This document shows, piece by piece, positions 14,173 to 20,894 of a DNA stretch of 20,894 nucleotides. The stretch's first letter is position 1, and each line of letters opens with the position of its first letter. The DNA comes from Phycisphaerales bacterium (lineage in GTDB: Bacteria > Planctomycetota > Phycisphaerae > SM23-33). The notes under the pieces are model-generated. The model was not told where the DNA came from. It searched no databases and saw only the letters and a list, made by a program, of their open reading frames with translations. The stretch is from the NCBI GenBank assembly GCA_003171235.1, contig PMYM01000259.1, forward strand, positions 2,814 to 23,707, written 5' to 3'. A program made the translations under genes and the position numbers.

Positions 14173-14982
14173 TCAGGGGTGATCTATCGGCACGTCGCAC
14201 AGGAGAATCTCCTGGCGGCCCTGGCGGTTGGCGGCTGCAAGGACGCGCCCGCAGGCGTCGTAGGCCGCGCAGCCGCCCTGGCAGCGGTATATCCAACTAA
14301 GGCCCGTGCGGTTGGTCACCAGCATGGGCGCGCCGATGCGCCGAGCCCGCCGGCCAAACTCGGCCAACCCCGGCAGGCGCTCGCGGTTGTTGGGGTAGAA
14401 AACCAGTTCCGGACGCAGGGCCCTGGCCCGCTCGATGCAGCGCGGCGCCTCGCCGTCGGCGCAGATAAAGCAGGTGGCGCGCAGGCCGGCGATGTCAAAC
14501 AACTCCGGCCCGGAACCGGGATCGTAGCGGGCGTGCTCGTTGCGGTAGCCCGGATCGCCCTCCTGCCGCCACAGCCAGGTTTTGCGATAGTGGTAGATGT
14601 AGTCTTGGGGACCCAGGAAGACCTGGGAGATGTAGTACCGCTGGCCCTCGCGCTCGCTCAGGCCAAAGCACAGGTAGATTCCCAGCCGCCGGGCCAACCG
14701 TTCCAGCCGCCGGACGGCTGGGCCTTCCGGCACGCGCTGGGCCAGCCGGGAAAGGCGCGGGGTGTAGTCGGTCAGCGTGCTCTCGTGGAACATCACCAGT
14801 CGCGCACCCTGATCGGCTGCGCGGCGGGCGAGCGTTTCCATGCGGCGTAGGTTTCGCCCGGCCTGCTCGGGCAGGGCGTCGAACTGCACCAGGGCGACCG
14901 GCAGCCGGGTGGGGCGAGCGGCTGCCGGGCCGCTCGCGCAATCCTGCTTCCTGGCTGTTCTGTTCACAGATACCCCTACCAC
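14173..14982 (-). CDS. Carbon-nitrogen hydrolase (nitrilase superfamily)
   Basis: A 269-residue amidase/nitrilase-fold enzyme; the superfamily hydrolyses non-peptide C-N bonds such as amides, nitriles or carbamoyl groups. The Glu-Lys-Cys triad is visible: Glu67 in MFHESTLTDY, Lys134 in YRKTWLW, Cys174 in CFICADGEAPRC. The substrate cannot be told. The start is uncertain: GTG 14982 gives the longest form; GTG 14967 (MNRTARKQ) has AGGGG about 5 nt upstream and may be the true one. Conserved sequence begins at LPVALVQF, residue 27. It is downstream of the LPS operon on the same strand, separated by 141 bp of repeats, so it is probably a separate unit. Length is typical of the superfamily. Confidence 0.88.
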   Translation of the reverse strand: MVGVSVNRTARKQDCASGPAAARPTRLPVALVQFDALPEQAGRNLRRMETLARRAADQGARLVMFHESTLTDYTPRLSRLAQRVPEGPAVRRLERLARRLGIYLCFGLSEREGQRYYISQVFLGPQDYIYHYRKTWLWRQEGDPGYRNEHARYDPGSGPELFDIAGLRATCFICADGEAPRCIERARALRPELVFYPNNRERLPGLAEFGRRARRIGAPMLVTNRTGLSWIYRCQGGCAAYDACGRVLAAANRQGRQEILLCDVPIDHP

Positions 14983-15032
14983 TGCCTGTTACTTGTGCAG
15001 AATTCTCATGCAATGCATTGGCACGTTGTCAG

Positions 15033-15065
15033 CATGCCCTTCCGCAAAAGACGCGTAAGGGCATG
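15033..15065. repeat. 9-bp-stem hairpin between the nitrilase and lptC genes
   Basis: CATGCCCTT (15033-15041) and AAGGGCATG (15057-15065) around a 15-nt loop. On the minus strand it is preceded by GGGTGCCA, one base off the GGTGGCA flank of other palindromes. It could end the LPS operon transcript, but no U-tract follows. Confidence 0.65.
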
Positions 15066-15080
15066 GCACCCGGCTTTGAA

Positions 15081-15120
15081 CTTTTAGCTTTTAGCTTTTA
15101 GCTTTCAGCTTTCAGCTTTT
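15081..15120 (+). repeat. 7-bp tandem repeat just past the lptC-like stop
   Basis: CTTTTAG three times, CTTTCAG twice, then a partial unit. It is AT-rich in a GC-rich setting and ends 4 bp from the stop of the lptC-like gene. Such AAAGCTG/AAAGCTA strings occur between genes in many environmental bacteria; no role is known to me. Confidence 0.85.
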
Positions 15121-15123
15121 CGG

Positions 15124-18100
15124 TTACCGCCCGCCGGAGCCCTCGAGGCGGGGGACTTCGATCCGGTTGTTCTTGCGGTCCCATATGAGCCTGGGGCCCT
15201 GGATGGTGTTGGTGTTGCCCTTGTCGGTGACGTAAACCACGGCTGGGCGCGGGGGCTCACCCGGCAGCGAGCCCAACAGCACCGCGGTGTCGCCGCGGGC
15301 GGGGTCTTTCTCGTCGGTGCGCTGGTAGATCAGGCGGCGGCAGTGCACCTCGCGCGGGCCATCCTCCAGCCGGACCAGGTCGTCGGGCTGGTCCTTCATG
15401 CCGAAGGCGTCAAACATGTCCAAGGGGCCGATCTGCGGCCCGGCCTGGGGGTCGCGCGGGTAGGCGGTCGAGCCCTTGTCCTCGGGCGGGCCGAACATCG
15501 CCAGCATGTGGTCGCACTCCAGGGCGGTGTTTCGGCCGGCGGGCAGGTCCTTCCAGGGGCGGATCTTCATCCGTTCGCGCAGCACCATCTGGGCGCCGCT
15601 GGCGTGCACCATGCGCACGCCGCCCTCCATGCGCACGCCGCGCGTGGTCTGGTCCATTTGCATGGACTTGTTCCAGGTAAAGGCCGTTTGCGACGGATGA
15701 TCGATGTTGCCCGTGGGCGAGAGGGACTCCTGGGCGCGAACCTTGGCGTCGGGGCTGCGGTAATCTTCCACCAGGAGCGAGCCGGGGTTGTCGCAGGTCA
15801 ATGCCCGGGCGACGAAGTCGTAGGAGAACTGCTCGGTCCGCAGCAGCAGGCGGCGAATCAGGAAGCTGTCGGCGTCGTCGACGGCCGATTCCAGGCGGAC
15901 GTTCTTCTCGGCTTTGACCATGGCCAGGCGATTCATGCGGAACCGGAAGTCGGTGGCGGCCGGCGCGTTGGCGGCGACCGGCGGGTTGGCGGCCGAGTCG
16001 TCGGCAAAGTAGATGTCCAACTGCTCGCAGGCCAGCGAATCGCCGGCGGTGGTCAGCCTGACGCGCTCGAAGACGTTGGCCTGGCGGTCCTTGCCGCGGT
16101 ACTGCATGGACTTGGCCCAGGAGATTTCGACCGGGCGCGGGGCCTGGGCCTTTTCCGGCTGGCTGGAAGCGACGGGCTTGACCACCAGCCGCTGGTTGGC
16201 CACGGCCGGGGTGCTGGCCACCGGGCCCAGGTCCAGCAGGCGATTGCCGGCCAGGTCGGCGTCGGTCCAGAATCGCAGGTTGCCAGGCCCGACCACCGTG
16301 GCCTGCTGCGTGTCCTTTTCCAGGATGATGGTGTTGCCCTTGATGTAGTTGTCCTTCTGGGCGACGCTGGCCGGGGCGCCCTTGAGGGTGACCTGGCCCT
16401 TCTGCACCAGGGCGTCCAGTTCGGAGGCCTCGGCCAGGATGGGGTCCTGGCCGGCGATGTCGTGAATGAGGAGCTTGCCATCGGCGTGCAGCCGCTGGGG
16501 CTGGGCCTGTTTGAGCTTGCCGGTGGCGGGGTCGGCAACGTCGGCAAAGACGATGGTGAGCTTGTCGGCGCCGGTGATGTCGGTGGGTATTCGGCCGCTG
16601 GGGCCGGAGCGGCTCTGGCGGGCGCTCACCTGGCCGGTGGCGACGGCCTCGACCGGGCGGCTGCGCCCCTGCTGCGGGGCGGTCATGGTCACGTCCAGCT
16701 TCCGGGCCTTGATGAAGTCGCCGCTGGCGGTATCGGCCAGTTCCACGCTGCCGGTGGCGTGCATGTCCTTGAGGCGGTTGACGGGCTGGTCGGGCTGGTC
16801 GGGGACGTGGAAGTTGACCGTCAGTTCATCGCTGCGCATGGAGCGGAAGGGGCCGTCCTGCACCAGCACATCGCCGGTGATGACGGCGTTTTTCAGCGGC
16901 TCGGACCGCCCTTTGCCGCCGGGGGGCCCAGCGGCCAGGCTGGCCTTGAGGCGCTGGCTCCAGGCGATGGTCAGATCGGCATCCTGGGCAGGGGCGCTGG
17001 CCGGAGGGGAGGCGTCGGTGAAAGATACCGCCCCGCCGCTGCCGGAGGGCATGTACAGTTTGCCTTCCCCTTCCAGGCTGATCAGGCCGTTCTCCTGGTC
17101 GTAGTCAACCAGGCGGGCGTACAGGCTGCTGCCGTCGGCCATGCGCACCTCGGCCGGCCTGAGGTCGCTGCCGGTCAGAAGCGCGTGCCGCTGGGGCGAC
17201 TTGAAGTACAGCTCCTGGCAGGTGGCGAAGGCGTCGCCGTCGGAGAGGTCCAGCCGCTTGCCCGAGGCCTGGACGATCAGCCGGCGAGGCTGAGGCTCCA
17301 GGTCGCGGACGGGCTTGATAACCAGCGGGCCTGACCAGGTCAGAATCAGGGGTTCCTGCTGGGCGAGGGGGCTGGGGGCGGCAGGCGGCGCGGCGGAGGC
17401 GTCGGTCTTGCCCCGCTGATCGGGGAAGGCATCGGAGCCCTTGTAGTCGAATATCAGTGTCAGTTTGTCGGCCCCGCGCAGGCTGCGCGGCCCGGCGGTG
17501 ACGGTGATCTTGTCGGAGAAATCGGCCTGGTAGGTTTCGGCCGCCTGGGGTTTGGCGGGGCGGGCGGCTCGAACCGCCGGGGCCGAGGCCGGCGCGGGTT
17601 TGACCGCGGCGGCCGAAACGCCCGGGGCCGAATCGCCCACCGAACCGGGCAGCTTCATGTCGGCCATGAACCGCTCCTGGCCTTCGCGGATAATCATGTA
17701 CTCCCCGGCGTCGATTCGCAATTCGCGCAGTTCCCTGGGGCCTTCGCTCCAGGCCAGCATCAGCCCGGCGCCGAAGATGTCGGCCTCCTTGGAGAAGACG
17801 CTCACCTGGCCCAGGGAGGAAATGATGAAGTCCTCGCTGTTGAACCGCGCATCCTGCAGGCGGATGGTGACGGCCTCGTCGGGGCGGGCGTTGATGGGCG
17901 TGCGGCTGTGCAGCTCGGTGGTGGCGCGGTCGACGACAACCTTGACGTTGCCCGACAGGTCGCCTTCCCGCACAACCATGCGATTGCCCACCTGGTCCAC
18001 CCGGGCCAGGCCCTTGTCGGCCTCGATGTACACCACCTGGCCGCCCTTGAGATACCACTCCACCCGCGGCCGGGTCAGCACGTACCGCTCGCCCTCCTTG

Positions 18101-18345
18101 CGCCAGACCTCGGCCTTGTAGATGGCCACTAGGTGGCTCTGCTTGTCGTACTGCTGCCAGGTCAGGCCCTGCACGTCGCCCATGCTGCCGAAGGGCATGG
18201 TGGCGGCGGGGCCGGAGTCCTGCGCCAGGCGCGGAGGCCGGCGGAAATGCTCCACCCGCAACTCGTCGCTGGAGAGGTAGTACACCAGGTACGCCGCCAG
18301 CAGCACGGCGAAGGTGCCTAGCACGATGATGATGTTTTTCTTCAT
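15124..18345 (-). CDS. Giant LptC/LptA (OstA)-like LPS transport protein
   Basis: A 1073-residue inner-membrane-anchored periplasmic protein. Residues about 4-24 form one membrane helix (MKKNIIIVLGTFAVLL). Residues about 55-220 read as an LptC/OstA beta-jellyroll region (GLTWQQYDKQSHLVAIYKAE, VREGDLSGNVKVVV). The rest repeats OstA-like strand signatures near residues 292, 504, 592, 773 and 944 (GADKLTLIF, SDELTVNF, GADKLTIVF, CEQLDIYF, CDHMLAMF), separated by Pro/Ala/Ser linkers. Ordinary LptC and LptA are near 190 residues each, so this looks like LptC fused to several LptA-like modules. ATG 18345 is chosen: AGGAA lies upstream and ATGA overlaps the kdsC stop. The order kdsD-kdsC-lptC matches the Escherichia coli cluster. 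It would carry LPS from the inner membrane toward LptD. The module count is an estimate by eye. Confidence 0.8.
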   Translation of the reverse strand: MKKNIIIVLGTFAVLLAAYLVYYLSSDELRVEHFRRPPRLAQDSGPAATMPFGSMGDVQGLTWQQYDKQSHLVAIYKAEVWRKEGERYVLTRPRVEWYLKGGQVVYIEADKGLARVDQVGNRMVVREGDLSGNVKVVVDRATTELHSRTPINARPDEAVTIRLQDARFNSEDFIISSLGQVSVFSKEADIFGAGLMLAWSEGPRELRELRIDAGEYMIIREGQERFMADMKLPGSVGDSAPGVSAAAVKPAPASAPAVRAARPAKPQAAETYQADFSDKITVTAGPRSLRGADKLTLIFDYKGSDAFPDQRGKTDASAAPPAAPSPLAQQEPLILTWSGPLVIKPVRDLEPQPRRLIVQASGKRLDLSDGDAFATCQELYFKSPQRHALLTGSDLRPAEVRMADGSSLYARLVDYDQENGLISLEGEGKLYMPSGSGGAVSFTDASPPASAPAQDADLTIAWSQRLKASLAAGPPGGKGRSEPLKNAVITGDVLVQDGPFRSMRSDELTVNFHVPDQPDQPVNRLKDMHATGSVELADTASGDFIKARKLDVTMTAPQQGRSRPVEAVATGQVSARQSRSGPSGRIPTDITGADKLTIVFADVADPATGKLKQAQPQRLHADGKLLIHDIAGQDPILAEASELDALVQKGQVTLKGAPASVAQKDNYIKGNTIILEKDTQQATVVGPGNLRFWTDADLAGNRLLDLGPVASTPAVANQRLVVKPVASSQPEKAQAPRPVEISWAKSMQYRGKDRQANVFERVRLTTAGDSLACEQLDIYFADDSAANPPVAANAPAATDFRFRMNRLAMVKAEKNVRLESAVDDADSFLIRRLLLRTEQFSYDFVARALTCDNPGSLLVEDYRSPDAKVRAQESLSPTGNIDHPSQTAFTWNKSMQMDQTTRGVRMEGGVRMVHASGAQMVLRERMKIRPWKDLPAGRNTALECDHMLAMFGPPEDKGSTAYPRDPQAGPQIGPLDMFDAFGMKDQPDDLVRLEDGPREVHCRRLIYQRTDEKDPARGDTAVLLGSLPGEPPRPAVVYVTDKGNTNTIQGPRLIWDRKNNRIEVPRLEGSGGR

Positions 18346-18902
18346 CCGGGTTCCTGGCGGTATCGCTTGAGGATCAAGTCCCACTGGCCATTATAACGAA
18401 GCAGCCGCTCAATGGCCTCGCGCACGGCGCCGCAGCCGCCCCGGCGGAGGGTGACCAGGGCGCTGGCGGACTTGACTTCCCCGACGGCGTTGGCCGGGGC
18501 GATGGCGTAGCCGCAGCGCAGCATCAGCGGCAGGTCGGGCAGGTCGTCGCCCATGACCGCCACCTGGCTCTCCGGCATGTCCAGCTCTTTGAGCATCGCC
18601 AGGTAGGCCGGCAGCTTCTCTTTGGCCCCCTGCCGCACCAGGGTGACGCCCAGCTCGCTGGCTCGGTGCACCACCGCCAGGCTGGTTCGCCCGCTGATGA
18701 TCGCCACCTTCCCGCCGGCCCGCTGCCAGTACTTGATGCCCGCGCCATCCAACGAATTGAACTGCTTGATCTCCTGCCCCTGGGCGTCCAGGAGTATTCG
18801 CCCGTCGGTCATGACGCCGTCCACGTCCAGGACCAGCAGGCGGATAGTGTCCTTGGGTGCTGGGGCTGGAGGTCGGCGGCGGCCGGGGCGTTTACTTGCC
18901 AT
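18342..18902 (-). CDS. kdsC: 3-deoxy-D-manno-octulosonate 8-phosphate phosphatase
   Basis: HAD-superfamily phosphatase that removes phosphate from Kdo-8-phosphate to give Kdo, the sugar joining lipid A to the LPS core. It has 186 residues, as usual for the cap-less C0 subclass. Motif I is LDVDGVMTDG (nucleophile Asp26, acid/base Asp28), motif II IISGR (Ser70), motif III Lys96, motif IV GDDLPDLP (Asp119, Asp120, Asp123). The FNSLDGAGIK stretch and the ending GGCGAVREAIE are typical of KdsC. The first about 17 residues are a basic Pro/Ala-rich extension. Its ATG overlaps the end of kdsD by 11 nt and its stop overlaps the lptC-like start by 4 nt (ATGA), so all three are translated together. Confidence 0.95.
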   Translation of the reverse strand: MASKRPGRRRPPAPAPKDTIRLLVLDVDGVMTDGRILLDAQGQEIKQFNSLDGAGIKYWQRAGGKVAIISGRTSLAVVHRASELGVTLVRQGAKEKLPAYLAMLKELDMPESQVAVMGDDLPDLPLMLRCGYAIAPANAVGEVKSASALVTLRRGGCGAVREAIERLLRYNGQWDLILKRYRQEPG

Positions 18903-19971
18903 TTCCAGCCGCCTTCAGCACCATCAGGTCCTGCACGTCCAAGAGGCCCACGGGCTTGCCCTGAGCGTCCACCACCGGCAACTCGTCGATGCGATACTGG
19001 TTCATGATGGCCAGGGCCTTGCTGGCCAGTTCGCCCGCCACGATGCGCTTGGGATTGGGGTGCATGACCTGGCTGACGGGACTTTCCAGCAGTGCGCCGG
19101 AGCGGTCGGCCAGGACTTGTCGGCGGAAGTCGGCGTCGGTCATGATGCCGCTGAGGCGGCCCTGGCGATCCACCAGCATGACGGCGCCGGCCCGGCGGTT
19201 GATTTTTTCGGCCGCTGTCAGCACCTCGCGCACGCTAAGCCAGTCGCCCGAGACGGGCAGGCGGTCGGCCCCGGCGGTCATGGCCTCTTCCACGCGCAGC
19301 AGCTGCCGACCGATGTTGCCGGCCGGGTGAAAGGCGGCGAATTCCTCGGGCGAGAAATTCCGCATCCGCATGACCGTCAGGGCCAGGGCGTCGCCCAGGG
19401 CCAGCATGCAACTGGTGGAGACGCTGGGGGCCAGGCCCAGGGGGCAGGCCTCCTCCACGTCGCCGTAGGCCAGCACGATGTCGGCGTACTGGCCAAGCGG
19501 GCAGTCGGCCGATGCCGTCAGCACGATCAGGAAGGCCCCGCGGGCCTTGAGGTGGTCGACCAGGCTGACCAGTTCTTCGGTGGCGCCGCTGTTGGAAAGG
19601 GCGATGACCACGTCGCCGCGGCGGAGGCGGCCCAGGTCGCCGTGCAGGGCCTCGACGGGGTGCAGGAAGATGCTTGGGGAGCCGGTGGAGGCCAGCGTGG
19701 CGGAGATCTTGGCGGCGATGATTCCGGCCTTGCCGATGCCCGTCAGCACCACCGTGCCGGCACAGGCGTACACCGCCCGTGCGGCCTGGGCGAACGGCTC
19801 TCCTACCCGCCCGGCCAATCGCCCGATGTAGTCGCCCTCCATGGCCAGCACCTTGCGGGCCAGTTCCAGGTCGGGCTGAACCTGCCGGCTGAACGCTCCC
19901 TCGCCACCGGCGCCGGAAGCGACCCCCCCGCCGCCGGAGGGCGTATTAGCTGTGGAATCCGATGTCTCCAT
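18892..19971 (-). CDS. kdsD: Arabinose-5-phosphate isomerase (KpsF/GutQ family)
   Basis: Converts ribulose-5-phosphate to arabinose-5-phosphate, the first step of Kdo synthesis, in the cytoplasm. From ATG 19971 it has 359 residues. After a disordered Gly/Ser-rich N-terminus comes a SIS sugar-isomerase domain: GIGKAG (78-83), STGSPSIFLHP, HGDLG (110-114), SNSGATEE; then FHPAGNIGRQLL and two CBS domains (MTAGADRLPVSG, VMHPNPKRIV). Most family members have GxGKSG; Ala replaces that Ser here. ATG 19971 is preferred over 19983 because a -35/-10 pair puts the -10 box across 19982-19987, so a transcript would begin near 19975, leaving an almost leaderless start. First gene of the kdsD-kdsC-lptC operon. 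Confidence 0.93.
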   Translation of the reverse strand: METSDSTANTPSGGGGVASGAGGEGAFSRQVQPDLELARKVLAMEGDYIGRLAGRVGEPFAQAARAVYACAGTVVLTGIGKAGIIAAKISATLASTGSPSIFLHPVEALHGDLGRLRRGDVVIALSNSGATEELVSLVDHLKARGAFLIVLTASADCPLGQYADIVLAYGDVEEACPLGLAPSVSTSCMLALGDALALTVMRMRNFSPEEFAAFHPAGNIGRQLLRVEEAMTAGADRLPVSGDWLSVREVLTAAEKINRRAGAVMLVDRQGRLSGIMTDADFRRQVLADRSGALLESPVSQVMHPNPKRIVAGELASKALAIMNQYRIDELPVVDAQGKPVGLLDVQDLMVLKAAGNGK

Positions 19972-19981
19972 CCGTGCCTGC

Positions 19982-20010
19982 ATTATGCTTGTGCCGCCTA
20001 CACCGGTCAA
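19982..20010 (-). promoter_or_regulatory. Probable promoter of the kdsD-kdsC-lptC operon
   Basis: On the minus strand: TTGACC (20010-20005), 17-nt spacer, CATAAT (19987-19982). Predicted +1 is near 19975, four bases before ATG 19971. It lies in the only 40-odd bases between the divergent kdsD and peptidase genes. Sequence match only. Confidence 0.5.
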
Positions 20011-20023
20011 GTAAAAGGAATTC

Positions 20024-20755
20024 ATGCCCACGCATGCGCTATATGGCATAGCACTGATTGCTCTGCCCTTCGTGATGAGCCTGACCGTCCACGAGTGGGG
20101 ACACGCCCGGGCCGCCCTGGCCTTTGGGGACAAGACCGCCCTCATCCAGGGCCGGCTGAGCCTCAACCCGCTGGTTCACCTGGATCTCATGGGCACCGTC
20201 ATGATGCTCTTTGGCCCCATCGGCTGGGCCAAGCCCGTGCCGGTGGACTTCTCACGCCTGAAACCCGCCCGCATAGGCGATATCTGCGTCAGCCTGGCCG
20301 GGGTGGGCATGAACCTGCTGGTGGCGATTGGCTGCCTGGCTGGGTTGTACATGATGTCGATCGCGGGGCTGAGGATTGAGCCCGAGGGCGATCCGACAGC
20401 CGTGGGGATCGTCGCCTTCTGGCTTTCCTTCGGGTTGATCCTGAACCTGTCGCTGCTGTTCTTCAACATCATCCCGCTGTTTCCGCTGGACGGCCATCAC
20501 GTCCTGCGCGAACTTTTGCCCTGGCAGTACCGCGGGCCGTACATGGATTGGCAGATGCGCGTGGGTCGGCTGGTGCTGTGGGGCCTGATCGGGCTGCCCT
20601 GGCTTGCCCACCTGGTTGGGCTGCGTCTTGGCTTCAACCCGGTGGGAACGTACTTCGGGTACGTGCAGCGCCTGGCCCTGCTGCCCCTTCGAGGCCATGC
20701 CCTGGAGATGTTCTTCGATTCCTGGATACGCTACGGCCCGTACCTGCCGTGGTGA
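20024..20755 (+). CDS. Site-2 protease family (M50) membrane metallopeptidase
   Basis: A 243-residue integral membrane zinc peptidase of the S2P/M50 family, short and without PDZ or CBS domains, like the uncharacterised group of compact S2P homologues. The zinc-binding HEWGH (23-27) lies in the first helix and the third ligand is Asp156 in NIIPLFPLDGHHVL; between them are NPLVHLDLMGT and GWAKPVPVD, also typical. Such proteins cut membrane substrates within the bilayer; the target is unknown here. AAAAGGA lies 6 nt before ATG 20024. It diverges from kdsD, sharing a very short intergenic region. No link to LPS synthesis can be claimed beyond position. Confidence 0.93.
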   Translation: MPTHALYGIALIALPFVMSLTVHEWGHARAALAFGDKTALIQGRLSLNPLVHLDLMGTVMMLFGPIGWAKPVPVDFSRLKPARIGDICVSLAGVGMNLLVAIGCLAGLYMMSIAGLRIEPEGDPTAVGIVAFWLSFGLILNLSLLFFNIIPLFPLDGHHVLRELLPWQYRGPYMDWQMRVGRLVLWGLIGLPWLAHLVGLRLGFNPVGTYFGYVQRLALLPLRGHALEMFFDSWIRYGPYLPW

Positions 20756-20810
20756 TGAGGCGGAAAGTAAGGTAGGGCATGCTGATTCGCCGCGAAAGCG
20801 GGCCGTGGCT

Positions 20811-20894
20811 GTGCGAGGCCCGAAGGGCCGAAAGATGATAGCCGGGGGTGGAGCGGCCGGAGCGCAGCGCAGGCCGCGGAGCCCCCGGTAAGGG
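20811..20894 (+). repeat. Two-hairpin repeat element, copy 3, cut by the window end
   Basis: Small hairpin GGCCC-GAA-GGGCC (20817-20829), linker GAAAGATGATAG, CCGGGGG (20842-20848) paired with CCCCCGG (20882-20888), inner stem GCGGCC/GGCCGC, ending GGTAAGGG at the window edge. The region 20756-20810 before it shows no gene. Confidence 0.8.

Noticed and set aside
15343..17334. 663-residue plus-strand open frame inside the lptC-like gene
   Set aside because: Gly/Val/Ala/Gln-rich antisense shadow of a gene in an operon with overlapping starts and stops.
18346..18384. Start of the lptC-like gene at 18384
   Set aside because: It would put 13 non-conserved residues before the membrane helix; ATG 18345 has a ribosome site and a 4-nt ATGA overlap with kdsC.

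Overview
The window reads as chromosomal DNA of an uncultured, GC-rich Gram-negative bacterium, most likely a Planctomycetota member (perhaps Phycisphaerae-like). The main pointers are a large secreted protein with the planctomycetal N-terminal LEPRVLL motif, a truncated DUF1570-type metallopeptidase, Kdo/LPS genes, and intergenic DNA packed with palindromic repeats. The phylum is inferred from these traits; no rRNA gene is present. No tRNA, rRNA or CRISPR array was seen.

Positions 1-4747 (minus strand) hold a compact four-gene cluster: NlpC/P60 lipoprotein peptidase, L-Ala-D/L-Glu-type dipeptide epimerase, DUF819 membrane protein, and a dicarboxylate/amino acid symporter cut by the window edge. 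Together they look like a salvage route for murein-type peptides: cut, epimerise, transport. The epimerase has no canonical start codon at its expected N-terminus.

Positions 4748-7597 hold an orphan STN-like secreted protein (minus), a 252-bp palindromic element with terminal inverted repeats, a probable promoter, a 58-residue five-cysteine protein overlapping an intact XerD-type recombinase (plus), and a repeat-rich tail with a terminator. Positions 7598-9558 hold alanine racemase (minus), a palindrome cluster, and the 3'-truncated HEXXH peptidase (plus). Positions 9570-12785 encode the 1071-residue LEPR protein (minus), which looks less GC-rich than its neighbours. Positions 12786-14172 are non-coding and full of repeats.

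Positions 14173-20755 hold a nitrilase-superfamily hydrolase, then a tightly coupled kdsD-kdsC-lptC operon (minus), with the last gene expanded into a 1073-residue LptC/LptA-like protein, and finally a divergent site-2-protease-family gene (plus).

The least explained signal is the intergenic DNA. There are at least three families: (i) hairpins with different stems but a shared GGTGGCA-like flank, four of which are 11-8-11 palindromes, two of them flanking the recombinase; (ii) a TIR-bounded nested palindrome with compensatory base changes; (iii) a two-hairpin element in three copies, also with compensatory changes.
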